From: Ailanthus altissimus
Lineage: Eukaryota > Streptophyta > Magnoliopsida > Sapindales > Simaroubaceae
Assembly (NCBI GenBank): GCA_946807835.1
Contig: OX327694.1
Location: 10,242,001 to 10,306,000 of the forward strand
Direction of reading: 5' to 3'
Length of the DNA: 64,000 nucleotides
Positions 22,316 to 34,810 of this stretch are shown piece by piece. The first letter of the stretch is position 1, and each line of letters starts with the position of its first letter. A model generated the notes under the pieces. It was given only the letters and a program-made list of their open reading frames with translations, ran no database searches and had not been told where the DNA came from. Both the position numbers and the translations under genes were made by a program.

Positions 22316-25300
22316 TAAACATTTTGAGGTTCTCAAAATTTCTTTATTTTGGCAAACAAACGTAGTAAAAAATTAAAAACCTTTAACAAAAAAAGTCCTT
22401 ACGTCAATACGAATTCTATAAAATAATATAAATTTTCTTGAAATAGGAGAAAATGCTTTAGCCAAGCTTGAGTAAGCTATTTTGAGGGCCCAAATGACAA
22501 ATTTTGGCCTCGATCCGTAGGCCATACATTGGGGCCAATAGTATAAAAGTAGGGTGCACCAATACCTTCAAAACAGTACATCATATACACAATTTGAACA
22601 CCTGTAGCTCGAGATATGGTTTCTCGAAGATTTGACTGATTCTCCAATAGGGGTCCCGGAGGTCTGGTGTTAGAATCACATGTATAATATGCTGTTTGAT
22701 TTGTCTCGAGGTACTAAGTCCGTCTAAGGTCACTTCCTACAAAAATATGCAACTCTCAGTGCCTGGAACGCCAAAAAATATGGCATAGGGCTAAGGTACA
22801 TGAACTTTTTGAGGTTCTCAAAATTTATTTTTTTGCTCCAAAAAAATAATAAAAAATAAAAAATATTTAACGAAAAAAGTCGTACATCAATATGTATTCT
22901 ATAAAAGAAAGGTGCAATTTTCTGAAGGAGGAGAAAATGCCTTGGCCAACCCTGAGCGAGTACATCGAAACTGTACATCATATACGTGATTTGAGGTCCC
23001 AAATGATAGATTTTAGCCTCGATCCTCCAGCCTCACATTGAGGCTAACAATCTGAAAATAGGGCATGCTGATAGCATCGAAATGGTACATCTTATACGCG
23101 CTTCAGATGTATGTAGCTTGAGATATGGTTTCCCAAAGATTATACCGATTCCTTGATAGGTGGGTCCTAGAGGTCCGGTGTCAAATCACGTGTATAATAT
23201 GCCGTTTGACTTATTTCAAGATTCAAAGTCCATCTATGGTCACTTCGCACCAAAATATCCAACTCTCGGAGTCTAAAACCACCAAAAATGCGGTACGGGT
23301 CTAAGGTAAACAAACATTTCAAGGTTCTCAAATTTCATTTATTTTGGTTAAGAAAAAGAGTAAGAAATCAAAAACTTTTAACAAAAAAGTTGTACGTCAA
23401 TATGCATTCTATATAAAAAAAAAAGATAAAATTCCACGAAGTTGGAGAAAATGCCTTAGCTGAGCTTGAGCGAGAGATTTGAGTTACAAGTGATGGATTT
23501 CAGCCTCGATCTGCAGGCCTCACATTGAAGCCAATAGGCTGAAGGTAGGGTGTGCCTTTAGCTTTGAAACATTACACCATATGCTCAATCAAATGCCTGT
23601 AGTTCGAGATATGGTTTTCTAAAGATTCTGCTGATTCTTCGACTAGGGGGTCTCGGAGGTCTAATGTCAAAATCATGCATATAAATGTTGTTTGACTTGT
23701 TTTGAGATTCTAAGTACATCTACAGCTACTTCGCACCAAAATATCCAACTCTTAAGGCCCGAAACCACTAAAATGTGGTACAGGGCTAAATATATAAATG
23801 TTTTGACGTTCTCGATTTTTGTTTATTTTGGCGAAGAAAAATAGTCAATAAAAAATAAATTTTAACGAAACAATTTGTACATCAAACGCATTCTATAAAA
23901 AAAGATAAAATTTCCCGTAGCAGGTGAAAATGCCTTGGCTGAGTTTGAACGAGAAATTTAAGGGCACAAACGATGAATTATGGCCTTAATCCATAAGCTT
24001 TACATATAGGCAAACAGGTTGAAGGTAGGTTGCATCGGTAGCTTCAAAACGGTACATCATATGTGCAATTCGGATGCCTGAAGCTCGAGATATGGTTTCA
24101 CAAAGATTCAACCGATTCTTTAATAGAGGGGGTTCCGAAGGTCCGGTGTCTAAATCACGTGTATAATATACCGGTTGACTCGTTTCAAGATTCTAAGTCT
24201 ATCTACAACCACTTTGCACCAAAATATCCAACTTCTAGGACTCGAAACCACCAAAAATGAGGTATGGGGCGAAGGTACCTGAACATTTTGAAGTTCTCAA
24301 ATTTTGTTTATTTTGGCAAAGAAAAGTAGTAAAAAATTAAAAAAGTTTAACGAAGAAAGTCTTATATTAATACGCATTCTACAAAAAAGATAAAATTCTC
24401 CAAAGTAGAAAAAAATGCCTTAATTGAGCTTGTCGAGCAATTTAAGGGCCCAAACAATAGATTTTGGTCTCGATCTATAGGCCTTATATTAAGACCAACA
24501 AGCTGAAGTAGGGCATGCCGATAGCTTCAGAACGGTACATCATATGCATAATTCAAACACCTGCAGCTCGAGATATCATTTTATAAAGATTTTACCGATT
24601 CTTTAATAGGCGGGTCCCAGAGGTCTCAAGATTCTAAGTCCATCTAAGGTTACTTTGAACCAAAATATCAAACTCTCGGGGGCCGAAACCACTAAAAATA
24701 TGGTACGGGGCTAAGGTACATGAACTTAAGGTTCTTGAATTTTTTTTATTTTGGCGTAGAATAATAGTAAACAATCAGAAACTTTTAATGGAAAATGCTG
24801 TACATCAATACGCATTCTATAAAAAATGATTAAATTTTTTGAAGCAGGAGAAAATGCCTTAGCCGAGCTTGTGCGACTGATTTGAGGGCCCAAACAATAG
24901 ATTTTTAGCTCGATCCACTGGCTTTAATTTGAGGTCAATAGGCTAAAGGTACAGCACATTGATAGATTTGAAACTATACATTATATGACCAATTCAGACG
25001 CTTGTAGCTCAAGATATGATTTTCTGAAGATTCTACCAATTCTCTGATCAGGGGTCCCGGAGGTTCGGTATTAGAATCACACGTATAATATGTTGTTCGA
25101 CTCGTTTTGAGATTCTAAGTCTATTTATGGCTACATCAAACCAAAATATCCAACTCTCGGGTCACGAAACCCCCAAAAATATGGTACGGGGCTAAGGTAC
25201 ACAAACGTTTTGAGATTCTCAAATTTTATTTATTTTGGCTCAAATAAATAGTAAAAAGAAAACTTTAGCAAGAAAGGCCGTACGTAAATACAAAATTTGG

Positions 25301-25660
25301 CCTCAATCTATGGGCATCACATTGGGGCTGATAGGTTGAAGGTAGAGCACTACGATAGCATCGTAACGGTACATCATATGCGCTATTCTGACACTTGTAG
25401 CTCGAGATATAGTTTCCAAAAGATTCTGCCGATTCTCTGACAGGGGTGTCCTGGAAGTGCAGTGTTAGAATCATTAGTATAATATATCGTTTGACTCGTT
25501 TCGAGATTCTAAGTCCATCTACCACCACTTCGCATAAATATAACCAACTTTGGGGCCCGAAACCCCTAAAAATATGGTACGGGACTAAGGTACACAAACG
25601 TTTTGAGGTTTTTGAATTTTGTTTCTTTTAGCACATAAAAATTGTAAATAATAAAAAACA
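22316..25660. repeat. ~480 bp satellite array, right segment (7 units)
   Basis: Marker GCTCGAGATATGG or variants at about 22607, 23116, 23602, 24083, 24566, 25007 and 25400: spacings 509, 486, 481, 483, 441 and 393 bp. The last two intervals are short through different internal losses, so the array edge is decaying. The segment continues the unit interrupted at 8238. It ends near 25660, where the copia-1 leader begins; that junction looks like a break rather than an LTR end. Confidence 0.85.
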
Positions 25661-25902
25661 GCGTGCGGTATGAGTAAAATGCTAATGGGGTCTACTTCCC
25701 ACTGTATAGTTTAAATCAGTTTAAATTGTCGTTATCCCATTTTAAGAGATTAAAGGGATTATGTAAAGCAGTAGGAAGGCGTTTTAAATTAAAAATTGTA
25801 TATAGATTATACCCATGATTTAAAACGCTGTATTAGCAATTTAATGTCTTAAATATCTGCTAACATCTTATAATTTTTTTTTTGTTATCTTGTGAAGATT
25901 AA
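25661..25902 (+). other. copia-1 leader with an 11 bp inverted repeat
   Basis: AT-rich untranslated stretch between the satellite and the gag ATG. GCGTTTTAAAT (25779-25789) and its exact reverse complement (25818-25828) could form a hairpin with a 28-base loop. No primer site is visible. Confidence 0.55.
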
Positions 25903-26860
25903 ATGGCTTCTAATAACCCTTTGATCCGCATTCTTGATACACACCAACTCAAGGGTGCAAAAAACTATTTTGACTGGCTAATGAATCTTAGAATAGTTCT
26001 AGATTATGAGAAGATTGGGTATGTAATTGATTAGCGCTTACCCCGAGGTATTTTTGATGATGCTTTTCAAGAGGAAAAAGAGACATATTAAAAATGGTTG
26101 GATGATGATTTGAAAGTCAAATCTTGCATTCTAGCCTCGATGTCTACGGAGTTGCAAAGGGAGCATGTTTGCATGGATGATGCTAGCATTATAATGCCAA
26201 TCTAAATGAGCTTTTTGGCGATAAACCGCAGATCGATATATATACAGAGTTGCCAAAGCTCTCTTTCAGGCTAGACTCCAGGAGGGTAGTCCTGTTAGTC
26301 CTCATGTCCTTAAGATTATTGGATACATTGAGAAGTTAGAGACTATAGATATGGTACTAAGTAATACGTTAGGGAATTGTTTGATTCTCTAATCAATTCC
26401 GAGGTCATATGCACAGTTCATCATGAACTTTAACATGCAAGCATTGACCCCTACTTATGCTGATCTGCATAACATGCTTAAGACAGCACAAGAGGATATG
26501 TACAAATAGGGCACAACCCTCTATGTTCGGGCGTACTTCATCTCCTACCTTAAGGGATTCTAGGAAGTTGAAAGGAAAGAAGAAAAAGAAGATGAAATAC
26601 ACACAAACAATGGGTCCTCAGAAGCGACAGATATCTAAGCCACAAGAGAAACCAAAAGCAAAAGAAAAATGTTTCCACTGCAGCGAGGATGGGCATTGGA
26701 AAAGGAACTGTCCCAAATACCTTGCGACTATGAAGAAGACTCCCACAGGTATATGCTTACCCATTATTGAAATTTTTTTAGCATTTGATTCTAGTACAAG
26801 CTGGGTATTAGATACCGTATCTCCTTCTCACATCTGCAATGTGTTGCAGGGTCTGAACTA
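25903..26860 (+). pseudogene. gag: copia-1 gag (stops and frameshifts), zinc knuckle intact
   Basis: ATG at 25903 opens a copia-type gag N-terminus (ILDTHQLKGAKNYFDWL). In-frame stops follow near 26034 and 26089 and the frame shifts before 26457. The knuckle CFHCSEDGHWKRNC at 26670-26711 keeps all four ligands (C-x2-C-x4-H-x4-C). The downstream protease motif is degenerate (near 26800, DTVS where DSGS is expected). Gag would form the capsid and bind element RNA; this copy cannot make it. Confidence 0.8.
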
Positions 26861-28378
26861 AATTAGATGGTTGTAGCTGGGAGAAGTACAGCTTCGAGTA
26901 AGAAATAATTATCTCTTGCGAATCAAGGCTGTTAGACATTTTGACTTAATTCTCCCTTATAATAGAATTGTTCTATTGCATAACTATTATTTTGTACCCT
27001 CTTGAATCAGACAGATAATCTCTCTTCCTGTACTTGACAGTGAAGGATATCATGTGTACATCAAGAACCATTCCTTATATTTATGTGATATGTTGATGTT
27101 ATATTAGCTGAATGTCAGTTAATTGATGGGCATTATATTTTGGATACAACAGGAAATTTCATGAATGTATAGGGTAGCACTAGTAGTAGTTCGATAACTT
27201 TAAATGATACAGAACTATAGCATATGAGATTAGGTCATATAGGCGTAAAACGTCTAACCCGTCTGGTTAAATATGGTTGGATACTTGATCTGACCATACA
27301 ATCTTACCCAGTTTGTGAATCTTGCATTCAAGAAAAAATGACTAAATCTCCATTTACTAGTGTTGGACACCGTGCCACTGATTTATTGGAATTAGTGCAT
27401 AGTGATGTATGCGGTTCAATAAGTCAAGCTGCAATGGGTGGTTTTCAATACTTTGTAACGTTTATCGATGATTTGTCATGATACGGGTACATATTTCTTA
27501 TAAATCATAAGTCAAAAACCTTTGAAAAGTTCTAAGAGTTCAAACTTGAAGTAGAGAAACAAACTGGATATACGTCAAATGCCTTCGATCAAATCGAGGA
27601 GGCGAATACATGAGCAGTGATTTTTCAGATTATTTAAAGGAGAATGGGATTCTCGCTTAGTATAGTCCTCCGGGTACTCCGCAACACAATGGTATTTTAA
27701 AAAGGAGGAATCAAACTTTATAGGATATGGTTCGATCGATGATGAGCTTCACCGATCTTTCGAAGTATCTGTGGGGATATACTCTTGATACTGCTACTTA
27801 TATATTGAACAGGGTTCCATCAAAGTTATTCTAACCACTCTGTATGAGATGCTAAAAGGAAAGAAACCAAGTCTTAAATATTTTAAGATTTGGGGCGTCC
27901 TGCTTATGTAAAGGTTACGCAACAGGATAAACTTGCACCCAAGGGGTACAAGTACCGGTTCATTGGGTATCCCAAGAATTTAATAGGATACCAATTCTAT
28001 GATCTAGAGGAACGAAACGTGTTTGTTTCTCGACATGCCACTTTCCTTGAAAAAGAGTTTCTTATGGTCATGTAGATTGTAGAAAGATTGAGCTTGATGA
28101 AGCCAATCAAAACCAGAATGAACCAAAGATGGAACCTCAAGTTCAATTCAACAGAATATCTTTAACACACCCTCCACGTAGGTTAGAGAGGATGTCCAAA
28201 CCACTAGCCAGGTATGGTCAGATGCTTGAAGGTGCACTTAGAGTTTTCTTAGTTGACGAAAATGATCCTTTACCCTATAAAGAGGCTATGTTGGACATGG
28301 ACTTGGGAAAATGGCAAGAAGCCATGAAATTCAAAATTGACTCAATACATCAAAAATCAAGTATGGGACTTGGTTGAA
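26861..28378 (+). pseudogene. pol: copia-1 pol, first part: protease tail, integrase, start of RT
   Basis: The integrase HHCC finger is preserved near 27221-27345 (MRLGHIG, then CESCIQEK), followed by the catalytic-core start (LVHSDVCGS, YFVTFIDDLS near 27460) and then a stop-rich stretch. Copia integrase C-terminal sequence reads at 27890-28070 (KLAPKGYKYRFIGYP) and the RT lead-in at 28255-28375 (EAMLDMDLGKWQEAMK). The coding sequence stops dead at 28378, where LTR-A is inserted, and resumes at 29940. Confidence 0.8.
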
Positions 28379-29939
28379 TGTTTACGCTCAAAATATAACG
28401 TGACTATCACAGTATAGATTGATGTGTCGATCCCACGAGGAAGCTCTTGGCAAAATAGGTTGATGAAATAAAATATTAAAGTAGTAGCAAAGGATAAAAT
28501 TAATTGATTTAAGTGGATGAGATAGGATTGTCTATGATTTGAAGGAAATATCTTATGATAATTCAAACAAGGCTTTGAGAATCACAATTATACTTTATAA
28601 ATCTACTCTATACTTTGATTCAATGCTTATAACTCAATTGAAAGTTTCACATCCCAAACAATCAATCAGAAGATAGGAAAATATAGCACATTTGATAACA
28701 CATGTATTTGACGTAATTAAACTCTTTGCAAGCATTAACATACATCATGTTAATTTATACAAGTTATCTAAGATCAACAATATATCACTTTGACAATATT
28801 GCAGTAAAAGATCAACTTGAATATTAAACATTTATTGCCCTTATATGTTATCCAAGATCGACAATATATCAATTTGACAATACTGCAGTAAAAGATTAAC
28901 ATATAAAACAATGTCACCAGTAATAATTATAGTTCACCAAGAATCACATAAGAAAAGCATGACTGAATTTATATGACACATGAGAATTATAATCTCTGGA
29001 TTATAGAAAATAGAATAGATAAGAGTTTAATCAAAACCAAACTTACAAACATTTGTAGCTCTTTGCAACGAATCAAAGCATAGAAGTGGAATTACTACAC
29101 ATAAAAGTTCATCTCTTAGCCTTGCCAAGAACTCTAGCTTAAATTACAATACATGTTAATGAGAAGAAAAGAAGAGAGAATTATCTATTTAAAAATGTCC
29201 TAAGTGTCTCCTTATATAGGCAATGAATGGATATATGTCATGGATGACATTAATCTTCAATAATTTTAAGCCAATAACTCATTTATCCACTTACAGCATA
29301 TTTTTGATAATGTAAATGACCGATTTAGCTTCTACAGCTAACATGAAAGTTGTATAATTTTGACTCTTCTTTCCATAGGCACCAATTTCATGCAAATTGG
29401 ATGAGTATCCAATGAGATATGAGCAACATTCCAAAGATACATCAGCATTCGGCCAATAACCATTTTACCCACTTGTAATGCGATTTGGTCCATGATAACG
29501 GCTAATTTGGACTTTACCATCAACATACGAGTTGTTGATAGTTAAGTCAAAAATTCACAGCTTCAAGAATTATACCAATTGAGTACGTATTGTGTGCGAT
29601 ACGGTTCAAATACATGAGTTGGGTCAAGCTAGGCAGGAGTTGTAGCCCAATTCTGTTGTATCTCAATTTTTGGCCCATAACATGTTGGATTTGACTTTTC
29701 CACTATTCTTCAAATTTGTGTACGATTGAGTCATGTTACATTAGGTTCAAGAATTTATTCATTTCGATTTCTACATTGAGAGTTATGTCCATTTTACCTA
29801 AACCTGTCCAAATAACATTTATTAATCACAATTTAAGGAGAACACTTTATTTCAAGCTAAAAATACAGAAAATACTAAAATTAGTGACATTAAATGGTGA
29901 TTGAATCTCTTAACAACATACATTTTCATGTGTTCATCA
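28379..29939 (-). repeat. Solo LTR-A in copia-1 RT (1561 bp)
   Basis: Minus-strand solo LTR of Athila-like family A, TGATGAACACATG... to ...GCGTAAACA. Flanking 5-mers are TTGAA (28374-28378) and TTGAC (29940-29944), a TSD with one mismatch. Removing it restores the RT reading order (WDLV, then LPKGIVPIGCKW). It carries two copies of the ~83 bp unit. No internal domain is present. Confidence 0.87.
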
Positions 29940-31411
29940 TTGACTTCCCAAAGGAATAGTTCCTATTGGTTGTAAATGGATTTACAAGCGAAAGCATAGG
30001 CCGGATGAAAAGGTAGAGACCTTCAAAGCCGGACTAGTTGCAAAAGGTTATGCTTAATGATCTGGGATCGATTATGAGGAAACCTTTACACCAGTAGTGA
30101 TGTTAAAGTTAATACGAATTTTATTGGCCATTGCTGCATATTATGACTTTGAAATATGATAGATGGATGTAAAAATGGCATTCCTAAATGGATATCTCGA
30201 GGAAGAGATATACATAGAACAACCTGAAGGTTTTGCATCTAGCCTAACTGTTGGTCTAGTATGCAAACTAAAGAAGTCCATTTATGAACTTAAACAAGCA
30301 TCCCAAAGTTGGAATCTTCGTTTTGATGAAGTAATCAGAGGGTCTAGTTTTATAAAAAATGAAGAGAAACCTTGTGTGTACAAAAAGGTTAGTGGGAGCA
30401 TGATAGTTTTCTTAGTTCTCTATGTGGATAATATACTGATCATTGGAAATGAGATAGGTATGTTACAGTCAGTAAAAGTTTATCTGAGTAAGAACTTCTC
30501 CATGAAAGATTTGGGAAAGGCTTCTTATATACTAGGTATAAAACTTTATAGAGATAAGGCTAGAAAGTTGATAGGACTCTCCCAATCATCGTACATAGAC
30601 AGTGTCTTAGAAAAGTACAACTTCAGTAATTGTAAGATAGCTAATGTGCCTTTTGGATATGACATTCATCTTTCGAGGAAGATGTGTCCCCAGATGGAAG
30701 ATGAAAGAGTTAGAATGTCTAACATCCCATATGCATCAGCTATTGGAAGTTTGATGTATGCCATGTTGTGTACGAGACCTGATATCAATATGGCTATAAG
30801 TGTTACGAGCCAATATCAATCTAGTCCATGTGATAGCCATTGGATGACAGTGAAGCATGTCTTTAAATACCTTAAGGGTACAAAGGACAAGTTACTTATA
30901 TATGGAGAAAGTGACTTACAACTGAGAAGATATACAGATTCAAACTTCCAGTCTGATCCAGATGATAAAAAGTCTACATCTGGTTATGTATTCATTCTCA
31001 ATGGTGCTGCAGTAAGTTAGAAGAGTGCCAAACAAAGATCTATTGCTGATTCTACTATAGAAGCGGAATATATTGCTGCCTCGGAAGTAGCAAAAGAAAC
31101 AGTCTAGATACGCAAATTTGTCACCGAGCTCGGAATAATTCCAAGTTCGATGAATCCTGTCCCATTATTTTGTGACAACAATGGAGCCATAGCACAAGCT
31201 AAAGAGCCAATAGCACACTAGAGATCTAAACATGTGGAGAGAAAATACCACATAATTAGAGAGATCTTGGCTAGAAGAGATGTAATAATTTGTAGAGTTG
31301 ACTTTGTAAATAATGTAGCGGACCCACTGACTAAGGCCTTAACTCCTAAAGTGTTTGAGAAACACGTGGAGTCAATGGGAATAAGATACCATTACGATGG
31401 CACTAGAGCAA
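29940..31411 (+). pseudogene. pol: copia-1 pol, second part: RT and RNase H with YVDN active site
   Basis: Continues the RT after LTR-A: IVPIGCKWIYKRK near 29960, then MDVKMAFLNGYLEE at 30163, and the RT active site at 30421-30432, which reads YVDN where copia elements have YVDD (one G-to-A change). RNase H follows (SIADSTIEAEYIAA near 31040, ending with DPLTKAL near 31320 and VFEKHVESMGIRYHY). Internal stops at 30055, 30058, 31018, 31105 and 31219 fall mostly at expected Trp or Gln codons. The stretch 30163-31020 is open. Confidence 0.85.
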
Positions 31412-31420
31412 GTGGGAGTT
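31404..31420 (+). other. copia-1 polypurine tract
   Basis: AGAGCAAGTGGGAG precedes the LTR start TGTTAGGATT. The same block precedes the LTRs at 34811 and 62663, so it marks each copia 3' end. Confidence 0.75.
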
Positions 31421-33745
31421 TGTTAGGATTTGTGCTTACGTGCCATCCTATTTTGTATGAATATTTAATTTTAATATTTATACAATTGACATTTATTTTA
31501 ATTGCTAATTATATTTATTGAAATGGTAAGATGCTTGGAACATTTTAGATATTGCATGATCTAAAAGAGTTTAGATCTGGTTTAAAAGAGTTTAGATCAG
31601 TGCTAATATTTAGCAATATCTAAAGAGTTAGAGCCTTGTCTGAAATGGGACAAAGATCTTGAAATATATTAGTAATGATATAGTTGCAAAGGGTTGTAAA
31701 TAGTGCTAGGAAATGTCATTATGCAAGTATGTTCTAAAATACTAAGTTCCTGGTCTATTTTACTGATGCAGGTCTATCAGTGAAATCCTAATATATACAG
31801 ATTAGTGTATGTCTATATCTGGATGGTCCATATAGTTAATCTTAGCAGACTATAAGCTTAGTGGAAGCTTGTATAGGCATACAGGTATTCAGTAAGGACT
31901 GAATATTGAACAGACTCATGAGGACCTTCAATGGGCATCCTATGAAGCCGTCAATAAAATGTCTTCTTGAGTTGAGTAGTATTCGTAATCCTTGGACCTG
32001 AGCGCCACAGTGGACTTGTGAGTGATCCACTATACTTTGGTTCCACATATGTCAAAGACCTTTCATGGTCTAACCGCTATGTGTCGCTAGGTATAGTCCG
32101 ATGCTCATGGAGTTCGGTGTGCATAGATATGGGATCCGTCAACTCATATAGGTGAGTTGTATATCTAGATGCTCCAAGATTGTATCTCAGAAAGTCTTAT
32201 GACCATAAGCTGTATGCCCAAGGAAAGAGTTTTCTGCAGGGTTAAACAATATTGTAAAAGTGTTTGCATATATTGTTTATCGAGATACGAATCTGGAGAT
32301 AAGTTCACAGATGAGCAAATAGAGATTTGACGGTAAGAATCTATATCTCTGTTATTCTAGGATATAGATGACGGAAAGATTATACGGATATGGTTAACCT
32401 CAGCTTGTATGGTTCAACCCATCATTCTGTAATATTCGTAACGTGTGTGTGGGACATCGTTCACGGACTTGCAGAAACATTTCGTAAGACAAACGAGCGT
32501 GAACCTAGGGAGTCTCACAATATGAAGTGTACTTGTTGAGCACTGGGGTACTAAGTCGGGTCGAATGGTGCAATCCGGGAATTATTTGGTAGTAGGATTT
32601 GTTTTGAGGACCTCTTTGTAAAGTGAAAAATATAGTTTGCAAATGTTGCAAATAAGTCATTCTTTTGTCGGAAAAGGTACTCTTGACACATGTCATTAAA
32701 CCATTGGCTCTTATAATTAATTGGACATTATTTTATTTAAATAAACATATGATGTTTATTATATTATTTTATTAGGCATGAGTGGGACACTTGTCATTAA
32801 TAGACATGAGATATTTATTATATTATTTTTCATGTGACATATGTTGGACACTTGTCTTAATGAATTAATTAAATAATTAAAGTGTGTTTTCTTGTCTTGC
32901 ATTGATAAGGTAAAAATGTATTTTAAAATATTATTTTAAATAGTACTTGGGCCTTTAAGAGAACATTTATCTTGGTTTGAATTATTTATTTAAAAATATT
33001 TGCATTGAAACACTTTTAATATTAATAAATGTAGTCAAACAAGAAAAATGTTTCATTTTGTAATTTTGAAGAAACAAAATTTGGCCAAGCATTATTTTAA
33101 TGAAATAAATATTGTTTTGTTATTTATTAATTCATTTAAAATGCCATTGTCCAATTAAAATTAAGAAAAGTCATTTTGGTTAATTCTTTTATGAAAAGAT
33201 AAGAAAATGACATGTGTATTTTCACTTAAGTGATTAATTGCATAAGGGTTATGGATAATGAAGTGTAAAATTCGGCCAAGTGAATTCTTTCACTTTTTGG
33301 AAGGCTTTCAAACATAACAAACTCTTATTCTTCTTTTTCTCTCAAGTTAGACTTGGTAGGAAAAACAAAAGACAAAAAAAGTTTTGTTACAAGAGTTAAA
33401 AAGAGAGTTTGTTTTGCTTAAAGAGTTTAAGTACTAGAACAAAAATCCTACGCCAATTTTAAGCTACCATTGTAGCTTCTCTAATCCCACCAAAAGCCGA
33501 AGACTAGAATTGTTCAAGGATTAACTTCAAGGTGAGCTCCAAAAAGTTCTGTTCATCACTGAATCGTCGCCAAAGGTATGTTTGAATTACCCTAATGTTT
33601 TTGATTCAGTTTACATTAATGTGTTTATCATCTTATGAAATTTGATTTCTTATTCTGCCAACAATATTTGTATGTATGACATGCTTATATTAAAATGATG
33701 AACATATTACACACAAAATCACCCTAGTATAATACACGCTCAACA
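31421..33745 (+). repeat. copia LTR-1 (3' LTR of copia-1, 2325 bp)
   Basis: From TGTTAGGATTTGTGC to GCTCAACA. Internal blocks (for example GAGTTGAGTAGT...CTTGAGCGCCACAGTGG near 31970-32015) recur in LTR-2, LTR-3, LTR-4, LTR-5 and the LTR at 62663. No ORF of note. Confidence 0.82.
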
Positions 33746-34810
33746 TAAGAGATATTCATGGAATAGCCTGAAGGTTTTACGTCTAGCCAGGCTTCTACTC
33801 CAATATGCATGAAAGGTCAATGGGAGCATAATACTCTTCTTGATCCTCTTTGTTGATGATATACTGAATGATGTCAGTATATTATAATCGGTCAGAAGTA
33901 ACTTGTAAGAATTTCTCTATAAAGGATTTGTGAGAGGCTTCTTTTATACTAGGTATAAAGCTTTATAGAGATAGAGCTAGGAACCTGATAGGACTCTCTC
34001 AAATCATTTCATATCAATAGCGTCTAAATGGGTACAGTTAGTTAACTATGAGATAGTCAATGTATCTTTTGGACCTGGTGCTCATCTTTGGAGGATAGTA
34101 TCTCTTCAGATGGAATATGAGAAAAGTTAGAGTGTCTGACACATCAGATACATCATCTCTTTAGAGATTAATGTATGCTGTGATGTGTATAAGACCTGAG
34201 ATCAGTTTGGTTGTAAGAGTTACAAGTCGAGTTCAGTCTAATTTAGGTGACTGCCATTTAATGATAGATAAACATATCCTAAGGTACCTCAAGGGTACAA
34301 AGGATAAGTTTCTCAAAGAATGGAGAAAGCAACTTACAAATGAAAAGATGCACGGAGTCCGACTTTTAGTTTGACCTAGATGATAGAGAGTCTACATCTG
34401 GGAATATGTTCATTCTCTATAGTACTAAGTGAGTTGGAATTGTACCATATTGGGATTCATTGCAGACCTATAAGTACGCAGTGGAAGCGGCAATGAGGAT
34501 TCATAGGTTTATCGTTGGCCTTGGAAAAATTCCAAGACAGATGGATCCTATCACATAGGTTTGTGATAAACCAAGACCATAGTACAAGCCAATGTGCCAA
34601 GAAGACACCAATACTCTAATTATGTTGAGAGAAATCTCACATAACTAGAGGGATCTTGGCTGAATGAGATGTGATTATTGATAGAAGTGTTCTATAAATA
34701 ATTTAGCGAACCCACTTTCTAAGGCCATGATTCTTAAAAGTGTTTATGCAACACGTAGAGTCGATGTGTATGAGATGCCATCAAGAATGACACCAGAGCA
34801 AGTGGGAGAT
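33746..34810 (+). pseudogene. pol: copia-2 pol fragment: RT to RNase H, heavily decayed
   Basis: Begins inside RT (EIFMEQPEGF-like near 33749) exactly where LTR-1 ends. It shows scattered RT/RNase H motifs matching copia-1 (ALYRDRA-type block near 33957, MYAVMCIRPEIS near 34171, RYLKGTKDK near 34280), then the RNase H tail near 34600-34800. Stops and frameshifts are frequent. Everything upstream in this element is missing. Confidence 0.72.

Larger units (their letters stand above)
25661..33745 (+). mobile_element. copia-1: Ty1/copia element lacking its 5' LTR
   Basis: Leader, gag, pol in copia order (protease, integrase, RT, RNase H), polypurine tract, and a 3' LTR (31421-33745). The 5' LTR and primer site are absent at the junction with the satellite. 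Gag and pol carry many stops and several frame changes. A solo LTR-A (28379-29939) splits the RT gene. The 3' LTR end (CA at 33745) abuts RT coding sequence of copia-2, suggesting that copia-1 inserted into copia-2 and that the left flank was lost later. Confidence 0.82.

Noticed and set aside
22316..25660. CRISPR-like array
   Set aside because: Long ~480 bp units, diverged, no short repeats with spacers, and a plant context; it is a satellite.
26405..26602. Minus-strand ORF opposite the copia-1 gag
   Set aside because: It is a shadow of the Lys-rich gag coding strand.
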